Positions 38,872 to 49,198 of a stretch of DNA of 64,000 bases are shown in pieces. Each line of letters opens with the position of its first letter. The first letter of the stretch is position 1. This DNA is from Phocaeicola faecicola (GTDB lineage Bacteria; Bacteroidota; Bacteroidia; Bacteroidales; Bacteroidaceae). The stretch spans positions 94,503-158,502 of the forward strand of contig NZ_JABSOE010000001.1 in the NCBI RefSeq assembly GCF_013618865.1, given 5' to 3'. Both the position numbers and the translations under genes were made by a program. A model generated the notes under the pieces. The model did not search any database and was not told where the DNA came from. It was given only the letters and a program-made list of their open reading frames with translations.

Positions 38872-40494
38872 TTAACGGTCAATGTCTGGAATCACATAGT
38901 CCAGCGTTCCACCGATGGCAATCAGGTCGGCAATCTTGTTTCCTTTGCATACCGTATCCAGTGCATGTACCAGAGGAAGTCCGGTAGAACGGTAGTGCAG
39001 ACGGTAAGGCGACTTGTCTCCGTGGCTTTCCAGCATTACCGCAAACTCACCACGGCTGCTTTCTACGGCTGCCGAATAATTGCCTTCCGGCAGTTTGATG
39101 ATTGCTTTGGTCTTTACGCGGTATTCGCCTTCCGGAATGTTGTCAATCAGCTGTTCGATGATGTGGCAGGATTCCATGATTTCATCCATACGGACCATGT
39201 ACCGTGCAAAGGAGTCACCTTCTGTATAAAGGATTTCCTTGAAGTCAACCTTGCCGTACATCGCATACGGATGATGCTTCCGCACGTCATTGGACCATCC
39301 GGATGCACGTCCGGAACCACCGGTCACACCCAGTGAGATGGCATCTTCCCGGCGCAGCAGTCCCACACCCTTCAGTCGGGTAGTGGCAATGACGTTTCCG
39401 GTAAAGATATCGTGATAATCCTTGATGACACTGCGCAGGTGCTTGATGAATTCTTTTACCTTACGCTGGAAGTCCGGATGAATATCGGCCTGTACACCTC
39501 CAATCATGTTGTAGTTCTGTATCAGACGTCCGCCGGTAGTCTCTTCGAAGATATCCAGAATCATTTCACGTTCACGGAAACCGTAGAAGAACGGTGTCAG
39601 TCCACCCATATCCATTACCAGACAAGAGTAGAACAACAGGTGTGAGTCGATACGCTGCAACTCGTCCATGATGGTACGGATGTACTGGGCACGCTCGCTG
39701 ATTTCAATGCCTGCTGCCTTCTCGATACACATACAGAGGGCATGGCGGTTCTGATGTGCGCTCAGGTAGTCCAGACGGTCGGTCAGTGCCAGTGTCTGAG
39801 GATACGTAAGACTCTCGTTCATCTTTTCGATTCCCCGGTGGATGTATCCGCAAATCGGATCAACCTTGGATATGGTTTCTCCTTCCATTGAGGTACGCAG
39901 ACGAAGCACTCCGTGAGTAGAAGGGTGCTGCGGACCGATGTTGACCACAAAGTCTTTCTGGTCGAAAACAATGTTTTTACGGTCGGCAATCGTACCGTCT
40001 GGGTTCAGGTAATATTCGTCGGTGATATCGGCATTTTCCTCATTGTCCATGTTCAGCGGGTTGGAATTCATGTCGTAATCCTTGCGCAACGGATATCCTT
40101 TCCAGTCTTCACGCAAGAAGATGCGTCGCATATCCGGATTATTCAGAAAGCGGATGCCGAAGAAATCGAATACCTCTCTTTCCTTAATTTCCGCAGTCTT
40201 CCACAAATCACAGACCGAAGGAATGAATGCCTGTTCGCGGTTGTTTACGCTTGTCTTCAGCACAATCTGCTGATGAGTCCGGGTAGACTCCAGATAATAT
40301 AAAGCTCCCAGTCCGTTTTCTCCCCAGTCCATACCTACGATGTCGCGCAGGTAATCCATCGGTTCCTCGGGATCATGGCAGACGCGTTCGGCCACCATAC
40401 GGAATGACTCCACCGGAATTTCGGCTATCCAGTCGCCTTGCGTAGAAATTGTAATATCGGCAGCCAGTCCGGAGATTTTTTCTTTTATATCCAT
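38872..40494 (-). CDS. nuoCD: NADH-quinone oxidoreductase fused subunits C and D
   Basis: A 540-residue fusion. Residues about 1-150 are NuoC ([23 protein letters not shown] and [13 protein letters not shown]); from about 170 on it is NuoD, with [15 protein letters not shown] forming part of the quinone site, [10 protein letters not shown], and the C-terminal [17 protein letters not shown]. The C-D fusion is known from Bacteroidetes and some proteobacteria. It belongs to the peripheral arm. Confidence 0.95.
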   Translation of the reverse strand: MDIKEKISGLAADITISTQGDWIAEIPVESFRMVAERVCHDPEEPMDYLRDIVGMDWGENGLGALYYLESTRTHQQIVLKTSVNNREQAFIPSVCDLWKTAEIKEREVFDFFGIRFLNNPDMRRIFLREDWKGYPLRKDYDMNSNPLNMDNEENADITDEYYLNPDGTIADRKNIVFDQKDFVVNIGPQHPSTHGVLRLRTSMEGETISKVDPICGYIHRGIEKMNESLTYPQTLALTDRLDYLSAHQNRHALCMCIEKAAGIEISERAQYIRTIMDELQRIDSHLLFYSCLVMDMGGLTPFFYGFREREMILDIFEETTGGRLIQNYNMIGGVQADIHPDFQRKVKEFIKHLRSVIKDYHDIFTGNVIATTRLKGVGLLRREDAISLGVTGGSGRASGWSNDVRKHHPYAMYGKVDFKEILYTEGDSFARYMVRMDEIMESCHIIEQLIDNIPEGEYRVKTKAIIKLPEGNYSAAVESSRGEFAVMLESHGDKSPYRLHYRSTGLPLVHALDTVCKGNKIADLIAIGGTLDYVIPDIDR

Positions 40495-40513
40495 GATTTT
40501 AATAGTTTATGCG

Positions 40514-41125
40514 TTAACGAACGTGCTGTTCGGTTTCGTTTTCTTTAGGCTCTTTTTCTTGGCGGTTCACTCCTCCGAGGAATTTTTCCACCTTAATCTT
40601 ACGCTGGAGCTGCATCATTCCGTAGTAGAAAGCTTCCGGTCTTGGAGGACATCCCGGGATGAATACGTCTACCGGAATGATTTTGTCAATACCGTTCACT
40701 ACGTGGTACGATTTGATGAAAGGTCCTCCCGAAATCGTACATCCTCCTACAGCCACTACGTATTTGGGCTCTGCCATCTGGTCGTACAGACGCTTCAGTA
40801 CCGGAGCCATTTTATAGGTGATGGTTCCCAACACCATGATCATGTCCGCCTGACGGGGAGAGTTTCGCGTAACCTCAAAGCCGAAACGGGCCATATCGTA
40901 GCGGGCAGCTCCCAGCGCCATGAACTCGATGGCACAACAGCTGGTACCGAAGGTCAGTGACCAGAGGGAATTGCTGCGTCCCCAGTTAATCAGATCGTCC
41001 ACTGTTCCCAGAATTACTCCGGCTCCGTCGCGGTTCAGTTCCTTGACCAGTCTTTCCAGATAGTCATTGTTCTTGAACTCTTCGTATTTCATGGAGCGGA
41101 TCTCCGTCTTTTCTTTTACTCCCAT
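40514..41125 (-). CDS. nuoB: NADH-quinone oxidoreductase subunit B (cluster N2)
   Basis: A 203-residue subunit that binds cluster N2. Ligands are visible as the adjacent Cys pair in FGTSCCAIEF, Cys in GGCTISGG and Cys in PGCPPRPE. The C-terminal 25 residues are a charged extension. Its start overlaps the end of nuoA by 10 nt. Confidence 0.95.
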   Translation of the reverse strand: MGVKEKTEIRSMKYEEFKNNDYLERLVKELNRDGAGVILGTVDDLINWGRSNSLWSLTFGTSCCAIEFMALGAARYDMARFGFEVTRNSPRQADMIMVLGTITYKMAPVLKRLYDQMAEPKYVVAVGGCTISGGPFIKSYHVVNGIDKIIPVDVFIPGCPPRPEAFYYGMMQLQRKIKVEKFLGGVNRQEKEPKENETEQHVR

Positions 41126-41466
41126 TCCAATGCTCCTTTCTTCCAGGCATAAGCCAGACCTAAAATTAATATCACTAAAAAGAAACCGACACTAACCAGT
41201 GCGTAGGCTCCAACTTCTGAAACCACTACAGCCCATGGGAACAGGAATACCGTTTCGATGTCGAACATCAGAAACAGGATGGCAAACAGGTAATATCCTA
41301 CCTTGAACTGTACCCAAGATCCTCCGCGTGTCGGAATACCGCATTCATAAGGCTCTCCTTTCTGTGGATTGAATGAGCGGGGAGCTATCAGCTTGGCAAT
41401 GGTCATTGCGGCTACCACCAGGGCTATAGCTGTCAGAATAACGACAATAATGAATGTAAAAAACAT
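41116..41466 (-). CDS. nuoA: NADH-quinone oxidoreductase subunit A
   Basis: A 116-residue protein with three membrane helices and the family loop KGEPYECGIPTRGG, followed by LFLMFDIETVFLFPWAV. It is the first gene of the nuo operon (A-B-CD-H-I-J-K-L-M-N). The 113-nt stretch upstream holds two small hairpins but no perfect TAnnTTTG element, so transcription may begin further upstream. Confidence 0.94.
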   Translation of the reverse strand: MFFTFIIVVILTAIALVVAAMTIAKLIAPRSFNPQKGEPYECGIPTRGGSWVQFKVGYYLFAILFLMFDIETVFLFPWAVVVSEVGAYALVSVGFFLVILILGLAYAWKKGALEWE

Positions 41467-41517
41467 ATATATAAAATTTAATTTTTAATAGACACCCTAT
41501 ATGTAAAATGAGCAACG

Positions 41518-41577
41518 TCGGATAAAACGCTCTTTATCCGATACAATAAGGGGTAAATTCCTTATTATCAAGGAATT
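41518..41577. other. Two small hairpins between the nuoA leader and the upstream small gene
   Basis: TCGGATAAA/TTTATCCGA and AATTCCTT/AAGGAATT. They may end transcription of the upstream gene or form part of the nuo leader; T runs are poor on the minus strand. Confidence 0.4.
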
Positions 41578-41579
41578 TT

Positions 41580-41975
41580 TCAGATGAGAATTTTCTCGAG
41601 GGTATAAATGTAGTAGTCAATTCTTTTACAGGCAGGCAGCCCGTTGTATTTTCCCGGCAGCATGTTCTTGTACATGCCATATTCGGAATGATGGCCCAGG
41701 GGCAGGATGGTGCAGCGCAAGGCCCATTTCATGTCATTGTTGCTTCCGCTGTGAAAAGCCAGCGAAACCGGAATGTTGGCATTGTCCGAATTCAACAGAA
41801 AATTAATCAGGATATCTGTTTCGGAATGAGAGGCAGTAACCTGCTCGGTCATCTTGCTGTCGGGGATAATTTCTTGATTCGCAATTTCTTCGGAAAGGGT
41901 ATAAAATGCACTTCCTATAACCTGTGTTATAAGAAAAAAGAAGATAACTGTAATTGTTTTTATCCACTTATCCAT
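41580..41975 (-). CDS. Small exported protein of unknown function upstream of nuoA
   Basis: A 131-residue protein with a hydrophobic N-terminus (ITVIFFFLITQVIGSAFYTL) that looks like a signal peptide or anchor, followed by a polar domain with two cysteines (ALRCTILPLG and LPACKRIDYY). I recognise no family. It is preceded by a TAnnTTTG element and lies 113 nt from nuoA on the same strand, so it may share the nuo transcript or be an independent gene. Base composition is somewhat more A+T rich than its neighbours. Confidence 0.6.
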   Translation of the reverse strand: MDKWIKTITVIFFFLITQVIGSAFYTLSEEIANQEIIPDSKMTEQVTASHSETDILINFLLNSDNANIPVSLAFHSGSNNDMKWALRCTILPLGHHSEYGMYKNMLPGKYNGLPACKRIDYYIYTLEKILI

Positions 41976-41998
41976 ACCCTACCTACTGAAAAACGCTG

Positions 41999-42006
41999 CA
42001 AATATA
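41999..42006 (-). promoter_or_regulatory. -7 element upstream of the small gene (and possibly nuo)
   Basis: TATATTTG on the minus strand, 24 nt before the start of the small exported protein gene; no clear -33 element. Confidence 0.45.
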
Positions 42007-42042
42007 ACATATTTATTTTAAGTAAGGTACGCTTATCCCCAT

Positions 42043-42095
42043 AAAAAATTAAATGGCAGTTATCGCACACGGTCAATTTGCGACAACTGCCATTT
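42043..42095 (-). terminator. Terminator after trkA
   Basis: On the minus strand AAATGGCAGTTGTCGCA pairs with TGCGATAACTGCCATTT and is followed by a T-rich stretch. Confidence 0.8.
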
Positions 42096-42122
42096 TATTG
42101 TATTTCTGAAATCCGTAACGGA

Positions 42123-43463
42123 TCAGTTGAAAAATTTTTCCAGTTTTTTGATCATCATACCCAGGCAGAATACTACCACATGGTCGTTTTCCTGGATGGT
42201 GGTATTACCTGTTACCAGGATACCTTCGCCGTTTCTGATCAGTCCACCGATGGTCGCCCCCTTGGGAAGTCCTACGTCCTTCACCTGTGAGCGTGTAATC
42301 TTGGAACCGGCCTTGGCAGTAAACTCTGCCACATCGGCGTCTGCGAATGTCAGACATTTTACATTCGATACATCCGCATCCAGCATCATCTGATAGATGT
42401 GACTGGCGGCAATGAACTTCTTGTTGATGACGGTACCGATATCCAGACTTTCCGCCATACTGATGTAGTCGATGTTCTCTACTTCGGCCACTGTCTTGCT
42501 TACTCCCAGTCGTTTGGCTGCCAGACAGGCCAGGATATTGGTCTCCGCACTTCCGGTCAGAGCCACAAATGCCTCGGTATTCTTGATGCCTTCCTCCATC
42601 AGCAGTTCGATGTCGCGGCCGTCTCCGTTGATGATCATCACATCATCGTCTACCAGTTCGGTCAGTCGGTTGCAGCGGTTGAAATCATTCTCAATGATCT
42701 TGGTATGCATGTACTCCGGCATGTACTGTACGGTACGTACGGCAATCCGGCTTCCTCCCATGATCATGACATTGCGGATGTCGGCGTAGTTGTCTTTTCC
42801 CGAGATTTTCCGGATGTACGGAATGTATTTCTTGGTCGTCGTAAAATACACCACGTCATTCAGCCGGATGGTATCGTCTCCTCGCGGGATGATGGTTTCG
42901 TTGTTCCGTTTGATGGCTACGATATGGAACGGAATGTTCCGGCCTCCCAGTTCGTGAAGCGGTACGTTCAGAATTTCTGCCGTATCGGTCATCTTGGTTC
43001 CCAGAAGCACCAGTGCTCCTCCGGCAAACTCCCACCATTGTCTGATCCAGCTCATTTTCACTGCATCTACAATTTCCTTGGCAGCCAGCATTTCCGGATA
43101 AATCAGCGAATGCACTCCCAGTCGGGCAAAAAACTCCTGATGCTTGGGCAACAGGTATTCATAGTTGTCAATTCGGGCAACGGTCTTTTTGGCTCCCAGA
43201 CTGGTAGCCAGCATGCAGGCAGTCATGTTCTGACTTTCGTTGGGAGTAACGGCAATGAAAAGATCCGCTCCAGCCACTCCTGCTTCTTTCAGGCCGGAAA
43301 TAGAGGTGGGCGACAGGTTGACTGCCATCAGGTCGAAATTATTTCCCAATTTCCCCAACTTCTCCTCATTTTCATCCATCAAAATGATGTCTTGCTTCTC
43401 TCCGGACAGCAGTTTTGCCAGGTGGGTACCTACTTCTCCTGCTCCTGCAATAATTATTTTCAT
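42123..43463 (-). CDS. trkA: Trk potassium uptake NAD-binding regulator TrkA
   Basis: A 446-residue cytosolic protein with two RCK units. The first starts [19 protein letters not shown] (nucleotide-binding glycines); the second has [17 protein letters not shown] near 230. Each is followed by a TrkA_C domain. It gates the TrkH potassium channel, whose gene is not in this window. Its ATG overlaps the dxs stop by 4 nt, so the two are translationally coupled. Confidence 0.94.
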   Translation of the reverse strand: MKIIIAGAGEVGTHLAKLLSGEKQDIILMDENEEKLGKLGNNFDLMAVNLSPTSISGLKEAGVAGADLFIAVTPNESQNMTACMLATSLGAKKTVARIDNYEYLLPKHQEFFARLGVHSLIYPEMLAAKEIVDAVKMSWIRQWWEFAGGALVLLGTKMTDTAEILNVPLHELGGRNIPFHIVAIKRNNETIIPRGDDTIRLNDVVYFTTTKKYIPYIRKISGKDNYADIRNVMIMGGSRIAVRTVQYMPEYMHTKIIENDFNRCNRLTELVDDDVMIINGDGRDIELLMEEGIKNTEAFVALTGSAETNILACLAAKRLGVSKTVAEVENIDYISMAESLDIGTVINKKFIAASHIYQMMLDADVSNVKCLTFADADVAEFTAKAGSKITRSQVKDVGLPKGATIGGLIRNGEGILVTGNTTIQENDHVVVFCLGMMIKKLEKFFN

Positions 43464-45367
43464 GAATTCAGTGTATCAGTTAATGTATTATATATACTTT
43501 CTTTGTCAATTTTACAAATCCTGTAAAGGTCCTTGACCGGTCCGTGCTGGACAAACTTGTCGGGGATGCCCAGGCGTCTGACAGACGGACAGTAGTTGTT
43601 GTCGGAGAAGAACTCCAGCAGGGCACTTCCCATTCCGCCTTTCAGCACTCCGTCTTCTACGGTAATGACTTTCTTGAAACGCTGTCCGATTTCGTGCAGC
43701 ATACCTTCGTCCAGAGGCTTCAGGAAGCGCAGGTCGTAATGTGCTATGCTCTTTCCGGTTTCCTCCTCACACCGTCTGATGGCCTCTCCGGCTTCGTTTC
43801 CGATGGGTCCGATGGTGACGACAGCCAGGTCGGTTCCGTCTTTCAGTTTCCTTCCTTTACCGACTTCAATGGCTTCCAGCGGACACTTCCAGTCGGTCAG
43901 TACCCCTCTGCCACGCGGATAGCGGATGGCAAAAGGTCCCATATCCGGCAGTTGGGCCGTATACATCAGGCGTCTCAATTCCTTTTCATCCATCGGGGAA
44001 GCAATGGTCAGGTTGGGAATCACTCTCAGATACGCCATGTCGAACACTCCGTGATGTGTCGGTCCGTCTTCTCCTACCAGTCCCGCACGGTCCAGACACA
44101 ATACCACATGAAGCTTTTGGATAGCCACATCGTGGATGATGTTGTCGTATGCCCGTTGCATGAAAGAAGAGTAGATGTTGCAGAAAGGCACCAGCCCCTC
44201 CTTGGCCATACCTCCGGAGAATGTAACGGCATGTCCTTCGGCAATTCCCACGTCAAAAGCCCGTTTGGGGTATGCCTTCATAAGCATGCTCATGGAGCAG
44301 CCTGTCGGCATGGCCGGGGTAACTCCTATGATCTTGTCATTCTTTTCGGCAAGTTCCACCAGGGTAGTACCGAATACATCCTGGAACAAAGGCGGCAGGT
44401 TCTGGGTATCATTGACGATACGTTCTCCTGTTTCCTTGTCGAATATTCCCGGTGCATGCCAGATGGTAGCGGCTTCTTCGGCCGGCTTGAATCCTTTTCC
44501 CTTTTTGGTATGTATATGAAGCAGCTTCGGGCCCTTCATGTCCTTGATTTCTTTCAGTACCTTTACCAGGGCATGTACGTCATGTCCGTCTATCGGTCCG
44601 AAATAACGGATATTCAGTCCCTCAAAAATATTCTGCTGCTGGGTGATTACTGATTTCAGGCTGTTGTTGAAACGGATCATGCTCTTTCTCCGCTCTTCAT
44701 TCAGCCATCCCCACTGATGGAGCAGTCTGGACAACTTGTATCTCATCCGGTTATATCCTTCCGAGGTCTGCAGATTGAGCAGGTACTGTTTCATGCCTCC
44801 CACGCTCCGGTCGATTGCCATGTTGTTGTCATTCAGTATGATGAGCAGGTTGTTTGGGGTAGAAGAAGCGTTGTTCAGTCCCTCAAAAGCCAGTCCCCCG
44901 CTCATGGAACCGTCTCCGATGACGGCCACTACATGACGGTTCATTTCCCCTTTCTGGGCAGCGGCCACTGCCATACCCAATGCTGCGGAAATGGAATTTG
45001 AGGCATGTCCGCAGGTAAAAGTATCGTATTCGCTTTCAGCCGGTGAGGGGAAAGGACACAATCCGTTTAACTTGCGGTTGGTGCAGAAACGGTCCCGGCG
45101 TCCGGTCAGAATCTTATGTCCATACGCCTGGTGTCCCACATCCCATACAATACGGTCCTCCGGGGTGTGGAATACATAATGAAGTGCGACGGTCAATTCA
45201 ATGACCCCCAGGCTGGAACCAAAATGTCCAGGGTTACGTGACAGTTCATCTATGATCTTTTGCCGGAGTTCTTGACAAACCTCAGGCAATGCATCTTCTG
45301 CCATGTGGCGCAAGTCTGCTGGGCTATCAATTTTGTTTAACAGTTCGTATGATGTAGGCTGTTCCAT
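43460..45367 (-). CDS. dxs: 1-deoxy-D-xylulose-5-phosphate synthase
   Basis: A 635-residue thiamine-diphosphate enzyme that joins pyruvate and glyceraldehyde 3-phosphate in the first step of the MEP isoprenoid pathway. Visible are [22 protein letters not shown], the ThDP motif [27 protein letters not shown], a transketolase middle domain with [14 protein letters not shown], and the C-terminal domain. The ATG at MEQPTSYE is used; an in-frame start four codons earlier also exists. It precedes and overlaps trkA. Confidence 0.95.
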   Translation of the reverse strand: MEQPTSYELLNKIDSPADLRHMAEDALPEVCQELRQKIIDELSRNPGHFGSSLGVIELTVALHYVFHTPEDRIVWDVGHQAYGHKILTGRRDRFCTNRKLNGLCPFPSPAESEYDTFTCGHASNSISAALGMAVAAAQKGEMNRHVVAVIGDGSMSGGLAFEGLNNASSTPNNLLIILNDNNMAIDRSVGGMKQYLLNLQTSEGYNRMRYKLSRLLHQWGWLNEERRKSMIRFNNSLKSVITQQQNIFEGLNIRYFGPIDGHDVHALVKVLKEIKDMKGPKLLHIHTKKGKGFKPAEEAATIWHAPGIFDKETGERIVNDTQNLPPLFQDVFGTTLVELAEKNDKIIGVTPAMPTGCSMSMLMKAYPKRAFDVGIAEGHAVTFSGGMAKEGLVPFCNIYSSFMQRAYDNIIHDVAIQKLHVVLCLDRAGLVGEDGPTHHGVFDMAYLRVIPNLTIASPMDEKELRRLMYTAQLPDMGPFAIRYPRGRGVLTDWKCPLEAIEVGKGRKLKDGTDLAVVTIGPIGNEAGEAIRRCEEETGKSIAHYDLRFLKPLDEGMLHEIGQRFKKVITVEDGVLKGGMGSALLEFFSDNNYCPSVRRLGIPDKFVQHGPVKDLYRICKIDKESIYNTLTDTLNS

Positions 45368-45391
45368 CCGTTTTCTCAAATATTAATTGCA

Positions 45392-45399
45392 CAAAAATA
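45392..45399 (-). promoter_or_regulatory. -7 element of dxs-trkA
   Basis: TATTTTTG on the minus strand, 25 nt before the dxs start, in the short divergent gap to the GSCFA gene. Confidence 0.5.
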
Positions 45400-45421
45400 C
45401 GATAAATATATGTAATGTGTT

Positions 45422-45429
45422 TACATTTG
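45422..45429 (+). promoter_or_regulatory. -7 element of GSCFA-murF/alr
   Basis: TACATTTG on the plus strand, 29 nt before the GSCFA ATG. Confidence 0.5.
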
Positions 45430-45457
45430 TATCAAAAATAATGTATTGTGTTGGAGT

Positions 45458-46444
45458 ATGGAATTTAGAACTAGGGTAGAATTACCGGAAAAGGGACCGG
45501 AAATCAAGCATTCCGACAGTTTGATGCTGTGGGGATCGTGTTTTGCGGAAAATGTGGGCAATCTGTTGACCGACAACAAGTTTTCGTGTGATGTCAATCC
45601 GTTTGGAATCTTGTACAATCCTTTGTCCATCGCCAAAGCCTTGCAGCAGTTGCTTGAGGAGAAGGTTTATGAACTTTCGGATTTGGAGTACCGTAACGGT
45701 CAATGGTTCAGCCTGATGCATCATACTTCTTTTTCTTCGGCCGACAGCCGGCAGACGTTGCAGTGCATCAATGAACGGCTGGAATCGGCTGCCCGTTCGC
45801 TGAAAACGGTAAATTGGATGATTTTTACATGGGGAACGGCCCGCGTATACGAATGGAAAGAAAATGGAGAAGTGGTAGGAAACTGCCACAAGTTGCCCGA
45901 CCGCCTGTTTTCCCGCCGTCTGCTGGAAGTGGACGAAATCACCCGGTTGTATACCCCTCTGCTGGACCGTATCCGGCAGGTCAATCCCGGTGTCCGCTTT
46001 CTGTTTACGGTCAGTCCGATCCGGCATGCCAAGGACGGGATGCATGGCAATCAGCTTAGTAAGGCAACTCTCTTGCTGGCCGCCGATTATCTGTGCAGCC
46101 GGTACAGCGACTGTCATTATTTCCCTTCTTACGAAATCATGATGGATGAACTGCGCGATTACCGTTTCTATGCCGACGACATGCTTCATCCTTCCCCTCT
46201 GGCGGTAAAATACATTTGGGAATGTTTCTGTTCTTCCTACATTACAAAGGAGACAGAAACTGTGATGAAAGCCTGGGAAGACATCCGTAAGGGGATTGCC
46301 CACCGCCCTTTTGATGCAGAATCGGAAGCATATCATCGCTTTTTAAGTCAAATTCTGTTAAAAATAGAGCAGCTAAAAGAAAAATTTCCGTATTTAGACG
46401 TGCAAAATGAAATAGAAATATGTCAAGCTCGATTGAAGAAATAG
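45458..46444 (+). CDS. GSCFA domain-containing protein
   Basis: A 328-residue protein of the GSCFA family, named after the motif seen here as LMLWGSCFAEN. Other conserved stretches are NPFGILYNPLSIAKAL, FTWGTARVYE, VSPIRHAKDG and FYADDMLHPSPLAVKYIWE; the layout resembles SGNH hydrolases (Ser, Gly, Asn, and Asp/His near the end). Biochemical role unproven; it may act on cell-envelope sugars. Its 3' end overlaps the murF-alr start by 25 nt. The ATG is used rather than a TTG four codons upstream. Confidence 0.87.
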   Translation: MEFRTRVELPEKGPEIKHSDSLMLWGSCFAENVGNLLTDNKFSCDVNPFGILYNPLSIAKALQQLLEEKVYELSDLEYRNGQWFSLMHHTSFSSADSRQTLQCINERLESAARSLKTVNWMIFTWGTARVYEWKENGEVVGNCHKLPDRLFSRRLLEVDEITRLYTPLLDRIRQVNPGVRFLFTVSPIRHAKDGMHGNQLSKATLLLAADYLCSRYSDCHYFPSYEIMMDELRDYRFYADDMLHPSPLAVKYIWECFCSSYITKETETVMKAWEDIRKGIAHRPFDAESEAYHRFLSQILLKIEQLKEKFPYLDVQNEIEICQARLKK

Positions 46445-48885
46445 CTTCCATCTTGGGAGCCAAAAGATTAGGAAACCATCCCTCAACTATTGACTGGATA
46501 CTGACCGACAGTCGTTCCTTGTGTTTTCCGGAAGAAACGTTGTTTTTCGCCCTGAAAACCAAGCGCAATGACGGGCATAAATATATCCCGGAACTTTACG
46601 TCCGTGGGGTTCGTAATTTTGTGGTATCTGAATTGCCGGAGAAGCCCGGTGATTATTCCGATGCCAACTTCCTGCAGGTAGGCGATACCCGCCGGGCCTT
46701 GCAGCGGCTGGCAGCCAAGCACCGCGAGCATTTTCAGATTCCGGTAGTGGGCATTACGGGAAGTAACGGAAAGACAGTCGTAAAGGAGTGGCTGTATCAG
46801 TTGCTGAGTCCGGAACGCACCGTTACCCGTTCTCCGCGGAGTTACAATTCGCAGATTGGAGTGCCGTTGTCTGTATGGCTGCTGAATGAGCATACGGAAC
46901 TGGGTATCTTTGAGGCCGGTATCTCTGAAATGGGAGAGATGGAGGCACTGCAGCCCATCATACAGCCTACGATTGGAGTGATTACCAACATAGGGGGGGC
47001 ACATCAGGAGAACTTTGCTTCGTTGCAGGACAAGTGTATGGAGAAACTCCAGTTGTTCAAGGACTGCGACGTGATAGTATACAATGGAGACAATGAACTG
47101 ATCAGCAGTTGTGTAGCCAAGAGTCTGTTTACTTCGCGTGAGATAGCCTGGTCAATGAAGGATAATGAACGCCCGTTGTATATTGAACGGATTGAAAAGG
47201 ATGATAAAGGTACGACAGTCAAGTACCGCTACCTGGGCTTCAATAAGGAATACCGTATTCCGTTCATCGATGATGCTTCCATTGAAAACTCACTGAACTG
47301 TCTGGCGGTGTGTCTGTACCTGATGCTTTCACCTGAAAGCATTGCCGAACGGATGGCCCACCTGGAACCGGTAGCCATGCGTCTGGAAGTCAAGGAGGGA
47401 AAGAACGGTTGTGTACTGATTAACGACAGTTATAATTCTGACTTTGCTTCTTTGGATATTGCGCTCGACTTCATGGCCCGCAGAACAGAAGATAAGGGAC
47501 GGAAACGGACCCTGATTCTTTCGGATATACTGGAAACCGGACAGCCCAGCAAATTGCTTTACCGTCAGGTGGCCGAACTGGTCCACAGCCGTGGGGTAGA
47601 CCGCATCATCGGAGTGGGAGAGGAAATTTCGGCTGCGGCTTCCCGTTTTGAGATTGAAAAAGCGTTTTTCCGTTCAACTTCTGAATTGCTGGAATCGGGA
47701 CTGCTCACTTCTTTACGCAATGAAGTGGTGCTGATCAAGGGGGCACGCGCCTTCCATTTTGATGAGATTTCCGACCGTCTGGAGCAGAAGGTACACGAAA
47801 CTATATTGGAAATCAACCTGAATGCATTGGTTGACAACCTCAATTATTACCGCAACAAACTGAAACCGGAAACCAAGATGGTGTGTATGGTCAAGGCATC
47901 GGCCTATGGAGCCGGTTCGTTTGAAATCGCCAAGACGCTCGAAGATCATCGGGTGGATTATCTGGCTGTGGCGGTGGCCGATGAAGGTGCTGACTTGCGC
48001 AAGGCAGGTATCAACAGTTCCATCATGATCATGAATCCGGAACTGACTGCATTCAAGACCATGTTCGACTATAAACTGGAACCGGAGGTTTACAGTTTCC
48101 ATCTGCTCGATGAACTGATCAAGGCTGTCGGCAGGGAAGGGGCTTCCAGTATTCCGATTCATATCAAGATTGATACGGGTATGCACCGTCTGGGCTTTGC
48201 CCCTTCGGACATTCCGCAGCTGATTGACCGGCTGCAGCGTCAGACTGCCGTAATTCCCCGCTCAATCTTCTCACACCTGGTGGGTAGTGACTCTGCTACT
48301 TTTGATTCGTTTACACGCCGTCAGATTGAGACCTTCGAGGCAGCGGCCGATGCGCTTCAGGCAGCTTTCAGTCACAAGATCCTCCGTCATATCTGCAACA
48401 CGGCAGGTATTGAACGCTATCCGGGAGCACAGTTTGAGATGGTCCGTCTGGGTATCGGTCTGTATGGGGTGGATCCGTTTACCAACAAGATGCTCCGTAA
48501 TGTCAGTACCCTCCGCACAACCATCCTGCAGATTCATGATGTGCCGGCCGAAGATACGGTGGGATACAGCCGCAAAGGTCATCTGGACCGGGATTCGCGG
48601 ATTGCAGCCTTGCCTATCGGATATGCGGACGGTTTGAACCGTCACCTGGGCAACGGTCACGGATACTGTCTGGTTAACGGACAGAAGGCGCCTTATGTGG
48701 GCAACATCTGTATGGATGTATGTATGATTGATGTGACCGACATTGATTGCAAGGAGGGAGATTCTGTCATTATCTTCGGGGATGATCTGCCGGTTACGGT
48801 ATTGGCGGAACAGTTGAATACTATTCCTTATGAGGTGCTTACAGGGGTGTCAGCCCGTGTAAAACGGATTTATTATCAGGATTAG
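46420..48885 (+). CDS. murF-alr: Bifunctional MurF ligase / alanine racemase fusion
   Basis: An 821-residue fusion known from Bacteroidetes. Residues about 1-455 are MurF (UDP-MurNAc-tripeptide:D-Ala-D-Ala ligase): ATP loop GITGSNGKTVVKEW at 111-124, ITNIGGAHQENF, and INDSYNSDFASLDIAL. Residues about 465-821 are alanine racemase: PLP lysine Lys492 in MVKASAYGAGS, HIKIDTGMHRLGF, VGYSRKG with the likely catalytic Tyr, and YVGNICMDVCMIDV. One chain thus makes D-Ala and adds D-Ala-D-Ala to the peptidoglycan precursor. A G7 run in IGGAHQ encodes conserved glycines. Confidence 0.95.
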   Translation: MSSSIEEIASILGAKRLGNHPSTIDWILTDSRSLCFPEETLFFALKTKRNDGHKYIPELYVRGVRNFVVSELPEKPGDYSDANFLQVGDTRRALQRLAAKHREHFQIPVVGITGSNGKTVVKEWLYQLLSPERTVTRSPRSYNSQIGVPLSVWLLNEHTELGIFEAGISEMGEMEALQPIIQPTIGVITNIGGAHQENFASLQDKCMEKLQLFKDCDVIVYNGDNELISSCVAKSLFTSREIAWSMKDNERPLYIERIEKDDKGTTVKYRYLGFNKEYRIPFIDDASIENSLNCLAVCLYLMLSPESIAERMAHLEPVAMRLEVKEGKNGCVLINDSYNSDFASLDIALDFMARRTEDKGRKRTLILSDILETGQPSKLLYRQVAELVHSRGVDRIIGVGEEISAAASRFEIEKAFFRSTSELLESGLLTSLRNEVVLIKGARAFHFDEISDRLEQKVHETILEINLNALVDNLNYYRNKLKPETKMVCMVKASAYGAGSFEIAKTLEDHRVDYLAVAVADEGADLRKAGINSSIMIMNPELTAFKTMFDYKLEPEVYSFHLLDELIKAVGREGASSIPIHIKIDTGMHRLGFAPSDIPQLIDRLQRQTAVIPRSIFSHLVGSDSATFDSFTRRQIETFEAAADALQAAFSHKILRHICNTAGIERYPGAQFEMVRLGIGLYGVDPFTNKMLRNVSTLRTTILQIHDVPAEDTVGYSRKGHLDRDSRIAALPIGYADGLNRHLGNGHGYCLVNGQKAPYVGNICMDVCMIDVTDIDCKEGDSVIIFGDDLPVTVLAEQLNTIPYEVLTGVSARVKRIYYQD

Positions 48886-48968
48886 TCGGCGAACGGAAGA
48901 ACGATTCTGCAAAAAGCTGTATCATTTCGGCTGCTTCGGGGATTGTTTCCGTTCAGTATTACATAAAT

Positions 48969-49032
48969 AAGAGTCATGACTGACGTTGGGGCCGTGGGAT
49001 TGCTTCAAAGTCGGTCATGGCTCTTCTTTTTT
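48969..49032 (+). terminator. Terminator after murF-alr
   Basis: AAGAGTCATGA / TCATGGCTCTT stem (one G:T pair) followed by CTTTTTTG. The remaining sequence up to the next gene holds only the promoter described next. Confidence 0.7.
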
Positions 49033-49130
49033 GACAGTATTTCTTGCTCCGGAATTTGGATGAGGCAGCTGCAGTGTGGCGGAAGGGTTGCAAAACGTAA
49101 TTAAAATCCCCTTGTATTTTAAAAAATAAT

Positions 49131-49138
49131 TATATTTG
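49131..49138 (+). promoter_or_regulatory. -7 element of the XRE-cupin/ligase operon
   Basis: TATATTTG (TAnnTTTG). An in-frame TTG that could be read as an earlier start lies inside this element, so the start codon must be further downstream. Confidence 0.6.
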
Positions 49139-49198
49139 CATAATGAAAATATCGAAGTAGAAGAAAAACACATTCCAATAACTTTAAATGGATATATT

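Noticed and set aside
42399..44653. Two long plus-strand frames opposite trkA and dxs
   Set aside because: Antisense shadows of conserved genes; residue composition is unlike real proteins and no promoter precedes them.
46993..46999. G7 run inside murF-alr as a switch
   Set aside because: It codes for conserved glycines in an essential gene and the frame is intact; there is no alternative module to switch.
49136..49198. Earlier TTG start for the XRE-cupin gene
   Set aside because: The TTG is part of the -7 promoter element TATATTTG, so it would not be in the transcript.
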